Below, piece after piece: positions 1-10,696 of a stretch of 64,000 nucleotides of DNA. The position numbers and the translations under genes were made by a program. The stretch is from Bacillota bacterium. GTDB taxonomy: Bacteria; Bacillota; Clostridia; Caldicoprobacterales; DTU083. Every line of letters begins with the position of its first letter. The first letter of the stretch is position 1. Under the pieces are notes generated by a model, which had not been told where the DNA came from, made no database searches, and was given only the letters and a program-made list of their open reading frames with translations. The stretch lies in the NCBI GenBank assembly GCA_029549985.1, contig JAKPIB010000021.1, forward strand, positions 54,128 to 118,127. The letters are read 5' to 3'.

Positions 1-94
1 TAAAGGCCCAAGCGCGACATTATTATTATAACTATTAGGCTTGCTCAAGTCAACAGGTTTTTATCCGAGAATTTTTACTCTGCCCGGATATGAT

Positions 95-144
95 AAAAGC
101 AACTGTTTCAAAAAAGCCAGGCTGTCTTTGAAACAGTCGCTTTT
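95..144 (-). terminator. Terminator after rpoD
   Basis: An 18-bp inverted repeat (95-112 with 127-144, one mismatch) ends in AAAAGC/GCTTTT, so either strand gives a hairpin with a short U run. It lies about 30 nt beyond the rpoD stop codon and probably ends the dnaG-rpoD transcript. Confidence 0.7.
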
Positions 145-172
145 AGTGCAATGCAGAACCAGTCCTGCATGA

Positions 173-1240
173 TCAATCCAGGTAATCCTTGAGCTTTTTG
201 CTTCTGCTGGGATGTCTGAGCTTCCTTAATGCCTTGGCCTCTATCTGCCTTATCCTTTCCCTGGTAACGTTGAACTCCTTGCCTACTTCTTCCAGAGTGC
301 GTGCCCGGCCATCATCCAGACCAAATCTGAGCCTAAGAACCATCTCTTCTCTTTTGGTCAGAGTGTCAAGCACACTCATCAGCTGTTCTTTCAAAAGTGT
401 GAAAGCAGCAGCATCGGAAGGTGCAAGCGCTTCATCATCCGGTATGAAATCACCCAGATGACTGTCCTCCTCTTCACCTATCGGGGTCTCCAGCGATACT
501 GGCTCCTGCGCTATTTTCATTATTTCCCTTACCTTGTCCTCAGGTATGTTCATCTCTTTTGCAATCTCTTCAGGGGTAGGCTCCCTGCCGTACTCCTGCA
601 GCAGCTGCCTGGATACTCTGATAAGCTTGTTTATGGTTTCGACCATATGTACAGGAATACGTATGGTACGGGCCTGGTCGGCTATTGCCCTGGTGATAGC
701 CTGACGTATCCACCATGTGGCATAGGTGCTGAACTTGAACCCTTTCTCATAGTCGAATTTTTCAACAGCCTTGATAAGCCCGAGATTGCCTTCCTGGATC
801 AAATCGAGAAACAGCATGCCTCGGCCGACATAACGCTTGGCAATGGACACTACCAGGCGGAGGTTTGCCTCTACCAGCTTGCGCTTGGCCTCTTCATCGC
901 CCTGGCTCATCCGCTGCGCCAGCTCTACTTCTTCTTCAGCCGTCAGCAAAGGCACTTTGCCGATTTCCTTGAGATACATACGAACCGGATCATCAACACT
1001 GATCCCTTCCGGTACCGATAGAGCATCTTCCTTGTCCGGAGACTCATCTGCTTCTGATACTTCATCAGTCACATCTATACCAAGAGCCTCCAGGCTTTCA
1101 TATACCTTTTCGATCTGCTCGGGCTGAAGCTCGATTTCTTCCAGCATGTCCATAATTTCATTATATGTCAAAGAGCCTTTGGCTTTACCCTTTTCAATCA
1201 GTTCCTTTATACGGCTCATCTTTGACTCTCCGTTTGTCAC
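173..1240 (-). CDS. rpoD: Primary sigma factor RpoD/SigA
   Basis: Housekeeping sigma-70 factor that directs RNA polymerase to -35/-10 promoters. Of 355 residues, 1-80 are an acidic, region 1.1-like segment. Region 1.2 begins at [12 protein letters not shown] (about 84). Region 2 (118-190) carries [17 protein letters not shown], the -10 recognition and melting helix. Region 4 at the C-terminus carries [17 protein letters not shown], the -35 reading helix. The start is a GTG preceded by AGGAGGG seven bases upstream. It overlaps the dnaG stop codon by 4 nt (GTGA), implying translational coupling. The dnaG-rpoD order is the classic macromolecular-synthesis arrangement of Firmicutes. The length is close to SigA of Bacillus (about 370). 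Confidence 0.97.
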   Translation of the reverse strand: MTNGESKMSRIKELIEKGKAKGSLTYNEIMDMLEEIELQPEQIEKVYESLEALGIDVTDEVSEADESPDKEDALSVPEGISVDDPVRMYLKEIGKVPLLTAEEEVELAQRMSQGDEEAKRKLVEANLRLVVSIAKRYVGRGMLFLDLIQEGNLGLIKAVEKFDYEKGFKFSTYATWWIRQAITRAIADQARTIRIPVHMVETINKLIRVSRQLLQEYGREPTPEEIAKEMNIPEDKVREIMKIAQEPVSLETPIGEEEDSHLGDFIPDDEALAPSDAAAFTLLKEQLMSVLDTLTKREEMVLRLRFGLDDGRARTLEEVGKEFNVTRERIRQIEAKALRKLRHPSRSKKLKDYLD

Positions 1241-3081
1241 GAACTTCCCTCCTTTCTGGTCTGTCGAAATTTGATCTCAGCGTTGATGTCTTTCAACTGC
1301 TTCAGCAGCATCCTATATTTATCCGGGTCAGAAATACCCTCCTGATCCATCCGGGTGATTTCATTTTGAATGTTCTGCCGCTTGCTTTCCAGAATGCCCA
1401 CGGCTACCATGTCAAGGCAATCCGATATAAAATTATCTATATTATCATACTCCATTTCAATATTAAATATTTCAATTAGTTTTTTTGCCTTGGCTTCATC
1501 CTGCATGTGGCTGAGTATCTGAGCCCCGTTGACTTCCCGTCCTCTTTCGAGCAGCCCTTTTACTATGTCTGCCGTTTCATTGAGCAGGGAACCTTCAGGA
1601 CTGATATCCTCAAGCCCTTCAACTACTTTTGCCGCTGCCGTCTCCCCCTGGGCCATAAGGTTTATAAGGTACATCTCCGCTTTAGTTTGGCTTGAATGCA
1701 ATATCTTCAAGCTCTTTTTGTCCCTAGTGTTCCTATTATTACCACTTATATTCCTTTTTAGATTGTTTTGCTCGTTAGCAGACCGTATTTTTTTGATCTG
1801 GGCACGGATCGCCTCCTGCCGGATGCCTGTGATCGCCTCAAGCTGGGGTATATAGACTTCCCTCTCTATTTCATTATCAACCTTGGCAAGTATCTCACAG
1901 CCTTCCTTGCAGGCATCCATTCCACCGCTTTGTGTGCTCAAATCATACTTCGACTTTAGCATCTCAAACTTATAGCCTATAAGTGGAAAGCTCTGAGCCA
2001 TCAGCTTTTTGAAGTACTCGGGCCCATACCTGGCCAATACCTCATCGGGATCCATCCCCTGCGGAAATTGCATGACCCTGACCTTGCAACCGGCTTCCTT
2101 CAGTATGTCAAGACCCCTGAGGGTGGCAGCCTGCCCGGCAGTATCGCCGTCATAGGCTATGTAGACCTCTGAAGCCAAACGGCGCATGAGCTTTGCCTGC
2201 TCCATAGTCAGTGAAGTACCAAGTGATGCCACTGCCTGAGGGAATCCGAACCGGTGGAGCGCTATTACATCCATGTAGCCTTCGACTATGATCAAGAACT
2301 CCAGCGGCCTTACCTTTTTAGTCCGGTTTATACCGTATAGAGTAGTACTCTTGTTGAAGACCGGGCTGTCAGATGTATTCAGGTACTTTGGGAGGGAGTC
2401 ATCCATCACTCTCCCGCCGAAGCCTGTCACTCTCCCCCTCATATCGATGATCGGAAACATGATGCGGTTGCGGAAGCGGTCGTAGACCCTGCCCTTTTCC
2501 TTATTTTCAACCGCAATGCCGGCAGCAAGTATCTTACTTTCGTCATATCCCTTGGACTTTAGGAGCCTCAATGCGCTTTCCCAGTCATCAGGGGCGTATC
2601 CAAGCCCAAAAGCCTTGATTACACCCATATTGAGCCCGCGGGACCTTAAGTATTCAAGCGCCGGTCTTCCCTGGTCCGAGAGGAGCATTTTATGGTAGTA
2701 GCCGGCACATTCTCTGTTGATATCATATAGCTCTTCCTTTATGTCCTCCGAAACCGTTGAGACCTTCTGCCTGCCTGTATCCTTTTGCTCCGGGATCGGG
2801 ATCCCGGCCTTCTCAGCGAGAAAATGAAGCGCTTCTACAAAATCCAGGCGCTCCATCGCCATTATGAATGAAATAACATTGCCTCCTTCACCGCATCCGA
2901 AACAATGGTATAGCTGTTTTTCAGGAGATACATGAAAGGAGGCTGTCTTTTCATTATGAAACGGACATAAACCGAAATAACCCCTGCCGCTTGGTTTCAA
3001 CACTACATATTCCCGGATCACATCGACTATGTCACAGCTAGCTGTAACCTCATCTATCCAGTCATCAGGATACCACGGCAT
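1237..3081 (-). CDS. dnaG: DNA primase DnaG
   Basis: Makes RNA primers for lagging-strand replication. The N-terminal CHC2 zinc finger is visible as CPFH (C39, H42) and CFGCG (C60, C63). It is followed by the catalytic core with a TOPRIM fold ([14 protein letters not shown], then an acidic AYDGDTAG) and a C-terminal helical, helicase-binding region. I start at the ATG of MPWYPDDW, which has AGGTG six bases upstream; a GTG three codons earlier (3090) is also possible. The length of 614 residues is normal. It is cotranscribed with rpoD through a 4-nt overlap. The 160-nt upstream gap holds a TATAAT-like hexamer near 3100 without a good -35 box. Confidence 0.96.
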   Translation of the reverse strand: MPWYPDDWIDEVTASCDIVDVIREYVVLKPSGRGYFGLCPFHNEKTASFHVSPEKQLYHCFGCGEGGNVISFIMAMERLDFVEALHFLAEKAGIPIPEQKDTGRQKVSTVSEDIKEELYDINRECAGYYHKMLLSDQGRPALEYLRSRGLNMGVIKAFGLGYAPDDWESALRLLKSKGYDESKILAAGIAVENKEKGRVYDRFRNRIMFPIIDMRGRVTGFGGRVMDDSLPKYLNTSDSPVFNKSTTLYGINRTKKVRPLEFLIIVEGYMDVIALHRFGFPQAVASLGTSLTMEQAKLMRRLASEVYIAYDGDTAGQAATLRGLDILKEAGCKVRVMQFPQGMDPDEVLARYGPEYFKKLMAQSFPLIGYKFEMLKSKYDLSTQSGGMDACKEGCEILAKVDNEIEREVYIPQLEAITGIRQEAIRAQIKKIRSANEQNNLKRNISGNNRNTRDKKSLKILHSSQTKAEMYLINLMAQGETAAAKVVEGLEDISPEGSLLNETADIVKGLLERGREVNGAQILSHMQDEAKAKKLIEIFNIEMEYDNIDNFISDCLDMVAVGILESKRQNIQNEITRMDQEGISDPDKYRMLLKQLKDINAEIKFRQTRKEGSS

Positions 3082-3247
3082 TTGCTTCACCTGTTCCTGT
3101 TGATATTATAAGTTCGCCAAATCCATATCTTTTCCTTCTTTATTTTGTTTTTTAAAGCAGACAAATAAAAAAACGGTGCATCTGGCATGGTACAGACTAA
3201 TAATATTCGACATCATATCCTATAATCCTGCATCAAGCTCAGATTTT

Positions 3248-4246
3248 CTAAAACTGCTTCCAAGGCGCAGGGATGAACAGGTCCTGGAACATCCTTATGG
3301 CATACCTGTCCGTCATGCCTGCTATGTAGTCGCAAACCGCCTGTTCCTTGCCATATGCTTCTATCTGCCGTATATACTCAGCGGGCATGCTGTCTATATG
3401 CTTCATGTAATAGTCAAACAAGGCCTCGACGATATTCATTGCTTTTCTCTCTTCAGACTTGGCCTTGGAATCGATATACACCCTTTCAAACATGAACTCC
3501 CTAAGCAGGTTTGTTGCTTGTCCCACTTCACTGCTCATCGATACTTCAGGCTTGCCCATGCTATGGTAGATGATATCCGTCACCATGGTGTTGATCCTCT
3601 TTTTATGGGTGTCGCCCAGCACATCAATGCAGCTTTTGGGCAACTCAGCCTCATCTATCACCTTTGCCCTTATCGCATCATCTATATCATGATTTATGTA
3701 TGCTATACGGTCGCTAATGGATACGACCCTGCCTTCCAGGGTGCCCGGTTTGCCCGACATCGTGTGATTGAGGATACCATCCCTGACCTCCCAGGTAAGA
3801 TTCAGACCTTCCCCGCCCTCCAGCACATCGACGACCCTCAGGCTTTGCACATTGTGTTTGAAACCATTGGATGATATAGAGTTCAATACCTTTTCTCCTG
3901 TATGGCCAAAGGGCGTATGCCCCAGATCATGACCCAGGGCAATAGCTTCAGTCAGATCCTCATTCAGCCCCAGGGCTCTGGCTATAGTGCGGGCGATCTG
4001 CGAAACCTCAAGCGTGTGGGTAAGCCTGGTCCTGTAATGGTCGCCTTCGGGAGAAATGAACACCTGGGTTTTGTGCTTGAGTCTGCGGAAGGATTTGCAG
4101 TGCAGGATCCGGTCGCGGTCCCGCTGGAACTCGGTCCTGATGGTGCAGGGATCATCCGGCTTCAACCGTCCCTTGCTTTTGCTGCTGAAGGCTGCATAGG
4201 GTGAAAGCAGCTTTATCTCCAGCTTTTCGATCTCCTCACGGATCAT
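3248..4246 (-). CDS. Dgt-like dNTP triphosphohydrolase (HD domain)
   Basis: HD-superfamily protein of the deoxyguanosinetriphosphate triphosphohydrolase-like group, expected to remove triphosphate from dNTPs and so tune pools. The metal-binding signature is clear: RTRLTHTLEVSQIARTIA supplies the first His, and ALGHDLGHTPFGHTGE supplies the HD pair and further His ligands. The N-terminal CRTEF-like segment (TEFQRDRDRILHCKSFRRL) is typical of the family, and the C-terminus carries the antitoxin-like helical part. I chose the ATG at 4246 because GGGAG lies eight bases upstream; a GTG at 4255 has no proper spacing. It is immediately upstream of dnaG, as in many Clostridia. Confidence 0.9.
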   Translation of the reverse strand: MIREEIEKLEIKLLSPYAAFSSKSKGRLKPDDPCTIRTEFQRDRDRILHCKSFRRLKHKTQVFISPEGDHYRTRLTHTLEVSQIARTIARALGLNEDLTEAIALGHDLGHTPFGHTGEKVLNSISSNGFKHNVQSLRVVDVLEGGEGLNLTWEVRDGILNHTMSGKPGTLEGRVVSISDRIAYINHDIDDAIRAKVIDEAELPKSCIDVLGDTHKKRINTMVTDIIYHSMGKPEVSMSSEVGQATNLLREFMFERVYIDSKAKSEERKAMNIVEALFDYYMKHIDSMPAEYIRQIEAYGKEQAVCDYIAGMTDRYAIRMFQDLFIPAPWKQF

Positions 4247-4395
4247 GCGTTTCACTCCCGATCAATAGTGATTCTTTTTGCCTCTCTTATATATACCACA
4301 TTCCATATCAAATAACCTTCATAGTCATATGCAGCACTCTGATATTTGCCTTTGACTTAAGGATCGATACAATAACAAACGAAAGCTTCATAGGT

Positions 4396-4428
4396 AAAAA
4401 AACAATGCAGGAGTAATATCCTGCATTG
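4396..4428 (-). terminator. Terminator after araA
   Basis: A perfect 10-bp stem (4403-4412 with 4419-4428) is followed on the minus strand by seven T residues (4396-4402). It starts about 30 nt after the araA stop codon and separates the arabinose operon from dgt-dnaG-rpoD. The stretch 4247-4395 between it and the next gene shows no clear promoter to me. Confidence 0.85.
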
Positions 4429-4459
4429 CTCATATACTGCCTTGGATTCGTCGGAGCTA

Positions 4460-5929
4460 TCATCTCAGCTTCCAGGCCATATCGGCGAGGAACAATTGCT
4501 GTTTGAACAAGCCGACATTGGTATCCTTTCCTATATGGACATACTCGATTCCCATCATTTCAGCCCAGTCCTCAAGCATTTCAGGCGTCGCATCATAGGA
4601 CAGGACGGTATGATGCGCTCCGCCTGCCAGGATCCAAAGCCTGGCCCCGGTCCGCAGGTCAGGCATCGGCTTCCACATTATCCGGGCAACAGGGAGGTTG
4701 GGCATGCTCATGATCGGTCTGACGGCCTCGATATCCTGTACTATCAGGCGCAGCCTGCCGCCCATATCCACCAGGGAGGTCACCGTACCTTTGCCTGCCT
4801 TACCTTCAAAGACCAGGCGGGCAGGATCGCTCTTGCCGCCTATGCCAAGGGGATGGACTTCGATCCTGGGCTTGCCTGCAGCCAGGGTCGGGCAGACCTC
4901 CAGCATGTGAGCTCCGAGAGTATACTCCATGCCTTCATCAAGATGATATGTATAGTCCTCCATAAAACCGGTGCCGCCGTCCATGCCTTCACACATGGCT
5001 TTGATTATGCGTGTCATTGCGGCTACCTTCCAGTCGCCCTCAGCGCCATAGCCGTAGCCTCGCTCCAGTATGCGCTGGGTGGCCAGGCCCGGCAGCTGCT
5101 CCATGCCGTAGAGATCCTCAAAGGTGTTGGTAAAGGCGGTTGCCCCTTCCCGCTCCAGTATACGCAGGATCGCAAGCTCCTCCCTGGCTTGATACCTTAC
5201 AGCAGCCAGGTTGTCGGTGTTTATATCATACTTTTCGGCATATTCCGCCATAAGGGCGTCCACTTCCGCTTCGCTGACGGCATTGATCTGCTCTGCCAGC
5301 TCGCCTACCGGCCAGGTGTTCACCTGCCAGCCGAGCTTTATCTGAGCTTCAACCTTGTCACCCTCAGTTACTGCCACCTGCCGCATATTGTCGCCAAAGC
5401 GCACTACCTTGAGGGATTGGCTTATATTGTAACCCACTGCAGACCTCATCCAGAGACCAAGCTCTTTCAGTACCTCATGGTCCTTCCAATAGCCCATTAT
5501 CACCTTTCTGCCAAGGCGCAGCCTGGTGGCTATGAAGCCATGTTCACGATCGCCATGGGCCGCCTGGTTCAGGTTCATGAAATCCATATCGATTTCCTCA
5601 TTGGGGATCGTCCGGTTATACTGAGTGGCAAAATGGCAAAGGGGCTTTTGCAGAAGCTTTAGACCATTTATCCACATCTTGCTCGGTGAAAAGGTGTGGC
5701 ACCAGGTCACGATGCCAGCGCAGGAATCATCATAGTTGGCTTCCTTTACTATTGCCGTTATCTCATCAGGGGTCTTTACCGTAGCCTTGTATGACAGCGT
5801 GCAGGGAATGTTGGGATTGTCTGATATCCACCTGGCCATCTCCTCTGCGCGCTCAGCCACTATCCTAAGCACCTCTGGGCCATACAGATGCTGTGAACCG
5901 ACGACAAACCAAAATTTATACTGTTTCAT
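4460..5929 (-). CDS. araA: L-arabinose isomerase
   Basis: Converts L-arabinose to L-ribulose, the first cytoplasmic step of arabinose catabolism. The 489-residue length fits the family (about 490-500). It opens with the family signature FWFVVGSQHLYGPEVL. The catalytic acids and metal-binding histidines are expected in GGTGFMEDYTYHLDEG and MLGAH-like/LAGGAHHTVLSYD segments, which are present as TLGAHMLEVCP and ILAGGAHHTVLSYD. The ATG has AAGGAAGGTG just upstream. It is the second gene of an operon behind the kinase (73-nt gap) and is followed by a strong terminator. No araD epimerase is in the window. Confidence 0.97.
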   Translation of the reverse strand: MKQYKFWFVVGSQHLYGPEVLRIVAERAEEMARWISDNPNIPCTLSYKATVKTPDEITAIVKEANYDDSCAGIVTWCHTFSPSKMWINGLKLLQKPLCHFATQYNRTIPNEEIDMDFMNLNQAAHGDREHGFIATRLRLGRKVIMGYWKDHEVLKELGLWMRSAVGYNISQSLKVVRFGDNMRQVAVTEGDKVEAQIKLGWQVNTWPVGELAEQINAVSEAEVDALMAEYAEKYDINTDNLAAVRYQAREELAILRILEREGATAFTNTFEDLYGMEQLPGLATQRILERGYGYGAEGDWKVAAMTRIIKAMCEGMDGGTGFMEDYTYHLDEGMEYTLGAHMLEVCPTLAAGKPRIEVHPLGIGGKSDPARLVFEGKAGKGTVTSLVDMGGRLRLIVQDIEAVRPIMSMPNLPVARIMWKPMPDLRTGARLWILAGGAHHTVLSYDATPEMLEDWAEMMGIEYVHIGKDTNVGLFKQQLFLADMAWKLR

Positions 5930-6002
5930 AGCTGCACCTTCCTTTATACATTTAATATAGTATATATCTGTGCCATACAGCCGAATTGATCAGGGCACCG
6001 TA

Positions 6003-7589
6003 TCAGACAAGGGCTTCCACAGCAGCCCGCTGGATCTTCAGGCCTTCGCTGTAGTCCTTTATGTAGCTCTCAAAGCCGGCGACATCAGCCTCGTCCGGTT
6101 CTACCACGACTTTTTTGGTATTCTTGAATACCTGGTTATTTAGATAGTCGCTCAGGGTCTCATTATCCTGCCGGTTTTTCATATATGCCGCCAGGATCGC
6201 CATGCCCCAGGGGCCGCCCTCGCCTGCTGTCTCCATAACTGTGACAGGCGTATTGAGCGCTGCTGCCATCATTCTTTGTCCTACGCCGCTGGTCTTGAAG
6301 TAACCGCCATGCCCGGTGATGCTGTCTATGGCTACCTGTTCACCTGATAATATGTCCATACCAAGCTTCAGCGTTGCTATGGCTCCATATAGCTGGGACC
6401 GCATGAAGTTGGCAAGAGTCAGCCTGCTGCCAGGCTTGCGCACGAAAAGCGGCCTGCCCTCGTCAAAGCCTGTAACAGGCTCACCGGCAAAGTAATTGTA
6501 GGACAGCATGCCGTCGCAATCAGCATCACCCTTAAGGGCGGCGTTGAACAGGGTCGCATACAGCTTGTCAGCATCAAATTTGGCGCCAAGGGCTGATGCG
6601 GCCTCACCCATGAGGTCTACCCAGGCATCTATCTCGCTGGTGCAGTTGTTGCAATGCACCATGGCTACCGGATCTCCCACAGGGGTAGTTACTATGTCGA
6701 TTTCAACATAGACCCTGGAGAGGGGCTTTTCCAGCACTATCATTGCAAATACGCTGGTACCAGCACTGATATTGCCAGTACGCGGCACTATGGCATTTGT
6801 TGCTACCATGCCGGTGCCTGCATCACCCTCCGGTGGGCACAAGGGGGCACCCGGTCTGAGGTTGCCAGACGGATCAAGCAGCCTTGCGCCCTCTTCTGTG
6901 AGTACACCTGCCTGCTCACCCGCCATCTGTATACGGGGCAGGATATCCACAAGGCGCCAGGGCATATCCTTGGCGATGCAGTCGAACTTTTCCAACATCT
7001 CAGGAGCGTATCGGCCGTTTTCAATCGGGAACATGCCGGAGGCCTCTCCTATGCCCACGGTCCTCTCCCCGGTCAGCTTCCAGTGGATATAACCTGCCAG
7101 GGTAGTGAGATAGTCGATATCTCCTACATGATCCTCACCGTTCAGCATAGCCTGATACAGGTGCGCTATACTCCATCGCTGAGGTATGTTGAATTTGAAA
7201 AGGTCAGTCAGCTTTTCGGCTGCTTCGCCGGTTATGGTATTTCGCCAGGTGCGAAAGGGCACAAGCAGGTTGCCGTTTTTGCCAAAGGCCATGTAGCCAT
7301 GCATCATGGCTGAAATGCCCATAGACCCGACTGTTGTGAGTACTGTGCCGTATTTATCCGATACATCCCGGCATAGGTCTGCATAACAACTGCGCAAACC
7401 ATTCCATATATCATCGAGGCTATAAGTCCAGACACCGTTTTCAAACCTGTTCTCCCACCTGTGGCTCCCGGTTGCCAGGATATTGTGATCAAGATCCGTC
7501 AGCACAGCCTTGATGCGGGTCGAACCCAGCTCGATGCCGAGGGCTGTCTTGCCAGCTTCGATAGCCTGCTTCAGCACATCGATACTCAT
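6003..7589 (-). CDS. araB: FGGY sugar kinase, probable L-ribulokinase
   Basis: FGGY-family carbohydrate kinase, probably phosphorylating L-ribulose from AraA. The N-terminal actin-like ATPase motif [15 protein letters not shown] lies near residue 18, and the C-terminal half has the second nucleotide motif [15 protein letters not shown]. This subtype, with an N-terminal helix before the ATPase motif and ASGSHRWEN-like sequence after it, resembles the ribulokinases of Bacteroides and Bifidobacterium rather than E. coli AraB; that comparison is from memory. Placement directly before araA supports the role. The length of 528 residues is normal. Another pentulose substrate is possible. The ribosome binding site is weak (GAAGTGA). 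Confidence 0.82.
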   Translation of the reverse strand: MSIDVLKQAIEAGKTALGIELGSTRIKAVLTDLDHNILATGSHRWENRFENGVWTYSLDDIWNGLRSCYADLCRDVSDKYGTVLTTVGSMGISAMMHGYMAFGKNGNLLVPFRTWRNTITGEAAEKLTDLFKFNIPQRWSIAHLYQAMLNGEDHVGDIDYLTTLAGYIHWKLTGERTVGIGEASGMFPIENGRYAPEMLEKFDCIAKDMPWRLVDILPRIQMAGEQAGVLTEEGARLLDPSGNLRPGAPLCPPEGDAGTGMVATNAIVPRTGNISAGTSVFAMIVLEKPLSRVYVEIDIVTTPVGDPVAMVHCNNCTSEIDAWVDLMGEAASALGAKFDADKLYATLFNAALKGDADCDGMLSYNYFAGEPVTGFDEGRPLFVRKPGSRLTLANFMRSQLYGAIATLKLGMDILSGEQVAIDSITGHGGYFKTSGVGQRMMAAALNTPVTVMETAGEGGPWGMAILAAYMKNRQDNETLSDYLNNQVFKNTKKVVVEPDEADVAGFESYIKDYSEGLKIQRAAVEALV

Positions 7590-7643
7590 ATCATATCACT
7601 TCTTTCATTAAATTAGCCGAATTGGATAATTTACCTTAACTAT

Positions 7644-7672
7644 ATAATACCTAAACCTGTCCGCCTACGCAA
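7644..7672 (-). promoter_or_regulatory. Probable promoter of araBA
   Basis: On the minus strand TTGCGT (7667-7672) and TATTAT (7644-7649) are separated by 17 bp, about 55 nt before the araB start. I see no clear AraR-type operator or cre site beside it. A short inverted repeat (GCAGA/TCTGC, 7744-7757) lies farther upstream and may be chance. Confidence 0.5.
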
Positions 7673-7801
7673 CTTAAAAAAGACAAAGCAGGTCTTTTTC
7701 CCTTGATTCTTCCATAAGTGTATAAATAAATATGACCATGATTGCAGATATGTCTGCTGAATATCATAATGGCCCAAGTGATTTTACATTGGATCCGGCA
7801 T

Positions 7802-7844
7802 AAAAAGAGCTGCCCCAAATCTCATTGTGATTTGAGGCAGCTCT
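7802..7844 (-). terminator. Terminator after ppdK
   Basis: A 16-bp stem (7806-7821 with 7829-7844, one G-T pair) is followed on the minus strand by a five-T run. It lies about 35 nt after the ppdK stop codon. Confidence 0.85.
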
Positions 7845-7880
7845 ATCAAATAAGCTTAATCTTGATTTTACCTGCATTAA

Positions 7881-10532
7881 TTATTTCTGTCCCAGGTTAT
7901 CCTTGCCGGACAGCTCAAGGACTCTTGCCTGAGCTGCAGCCAGCCTGGCGATCGGTACCCTGAAGGGTGAGCAGGACACATAGTTGAGTCCGATCTTGTG
8001 GCAGAATTCGATGGAGCTCGGATCTCCGCCATGCTCTCCACAAATGCCCAGCTTGATGTCCGGCCTGGTCTTCTTGCCAAGCTCAACTGCCATCTTCATC
8101 AGTTTGCCTACACCAACCTGGTCCAGCCTTGCTGTCGGATCCGACTCAAAGATCTTCGCCTTGTAGTAGTCTTCCAGGATCCTGCCAGCGTCATCGCGGC
8201 TCAGGCCATAGGTCATCTGGGTCAGGTCATTGGTACCGAAGGAGAAGAACTCGGCTTCGGTCGCAATGTCGTCTGCCGTCAGAGCAGCCCTCGGGATCTC
8301 GATCATGGTACCGACCATGTATTTGAGCTCTACGCCTTTTTCCTTCAGCACGGCTTCAGCAGTGCGGACTATGATATCCTTCACATACTTGAGCTCCTTG
8401 ATCTCGCATGCCAGGGGGATCATGATCTCGGGCACCACATCATAGCCCTTTTCCAGCTTGACCTCAGCTGCAGCCTCGATGATGGCGCGAGTCTGCATTT
8501 CAGCAATTTCCGGATAGGAAACTGCAAGACGGCAGCCCCTGTGACCGAGCATCGGGTTGAGCTCTTTCAGGCTGGTCACAACGGACTTGAGCTCATCGAA
8601 GGTCATGCCGAGCTCTTTGGCCAGCTCTGCTATATCCTTGTCTTCGTGAGGCAGGAATTCGTGAAGCGGGGGATCCAGCAGGCGGATAGTTACAGGCCTG
8701 CCCTCCATAGCTTCGTATATTCCTTTGAAGTCAGCCTTCTGCATGGGAAGTATCTTCTCAAGGGCCTTCCTTCTGTCAGCCTCATTGGTTGCAACTATCA
8801 TCCTGCGGAACGCCGGGATCCTGTCAGCATCGAAGAACATGTGCTCTGTCCTGCAAAGGCCGATACCCTCTGCACCAAATTCAACTGCCTGCCTTGCATC
8901 CTTGGGTGAGTCGGCATTGGTCCTGACCTTGAGGGTCCTTACTTCGTCCGCCCAGCTCATAAGAGTAGCAAAATCTCCGGTCAGCTTGGGCTCCTCCGTA
9001 GGAATGACTTCGCCATATACATAGCCCGTGCTTCCGTCCAGGGAGATCATATCGCCTTCCTTGTAGGTCTTGCCGGCTGCTGTGAATGTCTTTGCCTTTT
9101 CATTTATCGAGATCTCTCCGCATCCGGCTACGCAGCAGGTACCGATGCCCCTTGCCACAACGGCTGCGTGAGATGTCATACCGCCGCGGGCTGTCAGGAT
9201 ACCCTCTGATGCATACATGCCTTCGATATCCTCAGGAGAGGTCTCCTCGCGCACAAGGATGACCTTCTGCCCGGCTTCAGCGGCTGCTTTGGCAGCTTCT
9301 GCCGTGAAGTATACGGCGCCGCATGCAGCTCCGGGTGATGCCGGCAGGCCCTTGGCTATAGGCTTGGCTTTCTTGAGGGCTTCCTGTACAAAGGTGGGGT
9401 GCAGGAGCGCATCAAGCTGCTTGGGATCGACCTTGAGCAGGGCTTCTTCCTTTGTGATCTTGCCCTCTGCTACCAGGTCAACTGCTATCTTGACAGCTGC
9501 TCTTGCCGTCCTCTTGCCGTTACGGGTCTGCAGCATATAGAGCTTGCCTTTTTCAATGGTGAACTCCATATCCTGCATATCACGGTAATGGTCCTCAAGC
9601 TTCTTGGCTATATCAGCAAACTGTCTGTAAACATCCGGGTTTACTTCTGCCAGCTGTGAAATTGACTGGGGAGTGCGGATACCTGCAACGACGTCCTCGC
9701 CCTGGGCATTCATCAGGTATTCGCCATACAACTTCTTCTCACCGGTTGAGGGGTCACGGGTGAAGGCAACGCCGGTACCAGAATCGTCACCCATATTGCC
9801 AAATACCATGGCTTGTACGTTTACAGCTGTACCCCAATCGCTGGGTATGTCATTCATCCTTCTGTATACGATCGCCCTGGGATTGTTCCAGGAGCGGAAA
9901 ACGGCCTTGACGGCTTCCATGAGCTGCGTTCTGGGGTCCTGGGGGAACTCCTCGCCCTTTTCCTGCTTGTACAGCTCTTTGTACCTGCTTACTACTTCTT
10001 TCAGGTTCTCAGCGGTAAGCTCGGTATCCAGCTTAACGTTGTTTTCTTCCTTGACCGCATCGAGTATGGCTTCGAATTTGGCCTTGTCTATTTCCATCAC
10101 GACATCTGAGAACATCTGGATGAATCTGCGGTAGCTGTCATAAGCGAACCTTTCATTGTTGGTCAGCTTAGCCAGGCCTTTGACTGTCTCGTCATTCAAA
10201 CCCAGATTAAGGATCGTATCCATCATACCAGGCATTGATGCCCTGGCACCTGAACGCACTGAAACCAGGAAGGGATTTGCCGGATCTCCGAATTTCTTGC
10301 CGACGATCTCTTCTGTCTTAGCCAGTGCCTCATGGATCTGTTCGACTATCTCGTCTGCTATTACCTCTCCGTCGTTGTAATACCGGGTACAGGCTTCAGT
10401 AGTGACTGTAAAGCCCTGAGGTACGGGCAGACCCAGATTAGTCATTTCTGCAAGGTTGGCGCCTTTGCCGCCAAGTAGCTCTCTCATGTTCGCATTACCT
10501 TCACTGAAAAGGTATACGTATTTGTGAGCCAT
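7881..10532 (-). CDS. ppdK: Pyruvate, phosphate dikinase
   Basis: Interconverts pyruvate + ATP + Pi and PEP + AMP + PPi. In Clostridia it often serves glycolysis using pyrophosphate. The 883-residue protein has the N-terminal ATP-grasp region (ELLGGKGANLAEM, then RSGARASMPGMMDTILNLG), the central phosphohistidine domain with GGMTSHAAVVARG (active His near 455), and the C-terminal PEP/pyruvate barrel with GIGLCRTEHMF and a closing CGEHGGDP. The ATG of MAHKYVY has GGAGGAG five bases upstream; an ATG six codons earlier (10550) is less well placed. It is a single-gene unit with its own promoter and terminator, lying beside the arabinose operon. Confidence 0.97.
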   Translation of the reverse strand: MAHKYVYLFSEGNANMRELLGGKGANLAEMTNLGLPVPQGFTVTTEACTRYYNDGEVIADEIVEQIHEALAKTEEIVGKKFGDPANPFLVSVRSGARASMPGMMDTILNLGLNDETVKGLAKLTNNERFAYDSYRRFIQMFSDVVMEIDKAKFEAILDAVKEENNVKLDTELTAENLKEVVSRYKELYKQEKGEEFPQDPRTQLMEAVKAVFRSWNNPRAIVYRRMNDIPSDWGTAVNVQAMVFGNMGDDSGTGVAFTRDPSTGEKKLYGEYLMNAQGEDVVAGIRTPQSISQLAEVNPDVYRQFADIAKKLEDHYRDMQDMEFTIEKGKLYMLQTRNGKRTARAAVKIAVDLVAEGKITKEEALLKVDPKQLDALLHPTFVQEALKKAKPIAKGLPASPGAACGAVYFTAEAAKAAAEAGQKVILVREETSPEDIEGMYASEGILTARGGMTSHAAVVARGIGTCCVAGCGEISINEKAKTFTAAGKTYKEGDMISLDGSTGYVYGEVIPTEEPKLTGDFATLMSWADEVRTLKVRTNADSPKDARQAVEFGAEGIGLCRTEHMFFDADRIPAFRRMIVATNEADRRKALEKILPMQKADFKGIYEAMEGRPVTIRLLDPPLHEFLPHEDKDIAELAKELGMTFDELKSVVTSLKELNPMLGHRGCRLAVSYPEIAEMQTRAIIEAAAEVKLEKGYDVVPEIMIPLACEIKELKYVKDIIVRTAEAVLKEKGVELKYMVGTMIEIPRAALTADDIATEAEFFSFGTNDLTQMTYGLSRDDAGRILEDYYKAKIFESDPTARLDQVGVGKLMKMAVELGKKTRPDIKLGICGEHGGDPSSIEFCHKIGLNYVSCSPFRVPIARLAAAQARVLELSGKDNLGQK

Positions 10533-10659
10533 AAACTCTCCTCCAATCATGTCTATAAAATATGTAAGCTAAAGCTAGCTTTCATGCTGAAATTAGTTTT
10601 CCCATTGCCTTGTGTATTATTTTCCTAAGCAAAGCAATTATGTCAACGAGTCCATGTTA

Positions 10660-10688
10660 TATATTATATAATTTTATCGAATTGTCAA
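10660..10688 (-). promoter_or_regulatory. Candidate ppdK promoter
   Basis: A perfect TTGACA (10683-10688) lies 17 bp from AATATA (10660-10665) on the minus strand, about 130 nt before the ppdK ATG. A second TTGACA at 10641-10646 has only AT-rich -10 choices at 18-19 bp. Either could be used; both are by eye. Confidence 0.42.
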
Positions 10689-10696
10689 GATAAGAC

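Noticed and set aside
3082..3247. Promoter for dnaG-rpoD
   Set aside because: A TATAAT near 3100 is present, but the position for the -35 box reads AAAAGA and no heat-shock or sporulation pattern was found, so I did not list it.
4442..5662. Long plus-strand open frame (over 400 codons) opposite araA
   Set aside because: It lies wholly inside araA on the other strand, reads as a His/Gln/Cys-rich sequence with no family motif and has no ribosome binding site. It arises from the codon bias of araA.
7998..8909. Long plus-strand frame opposite ppdK
   Set aside because: It is antisense to the highly conserved PEP-binding domain and has no motif or start signal.
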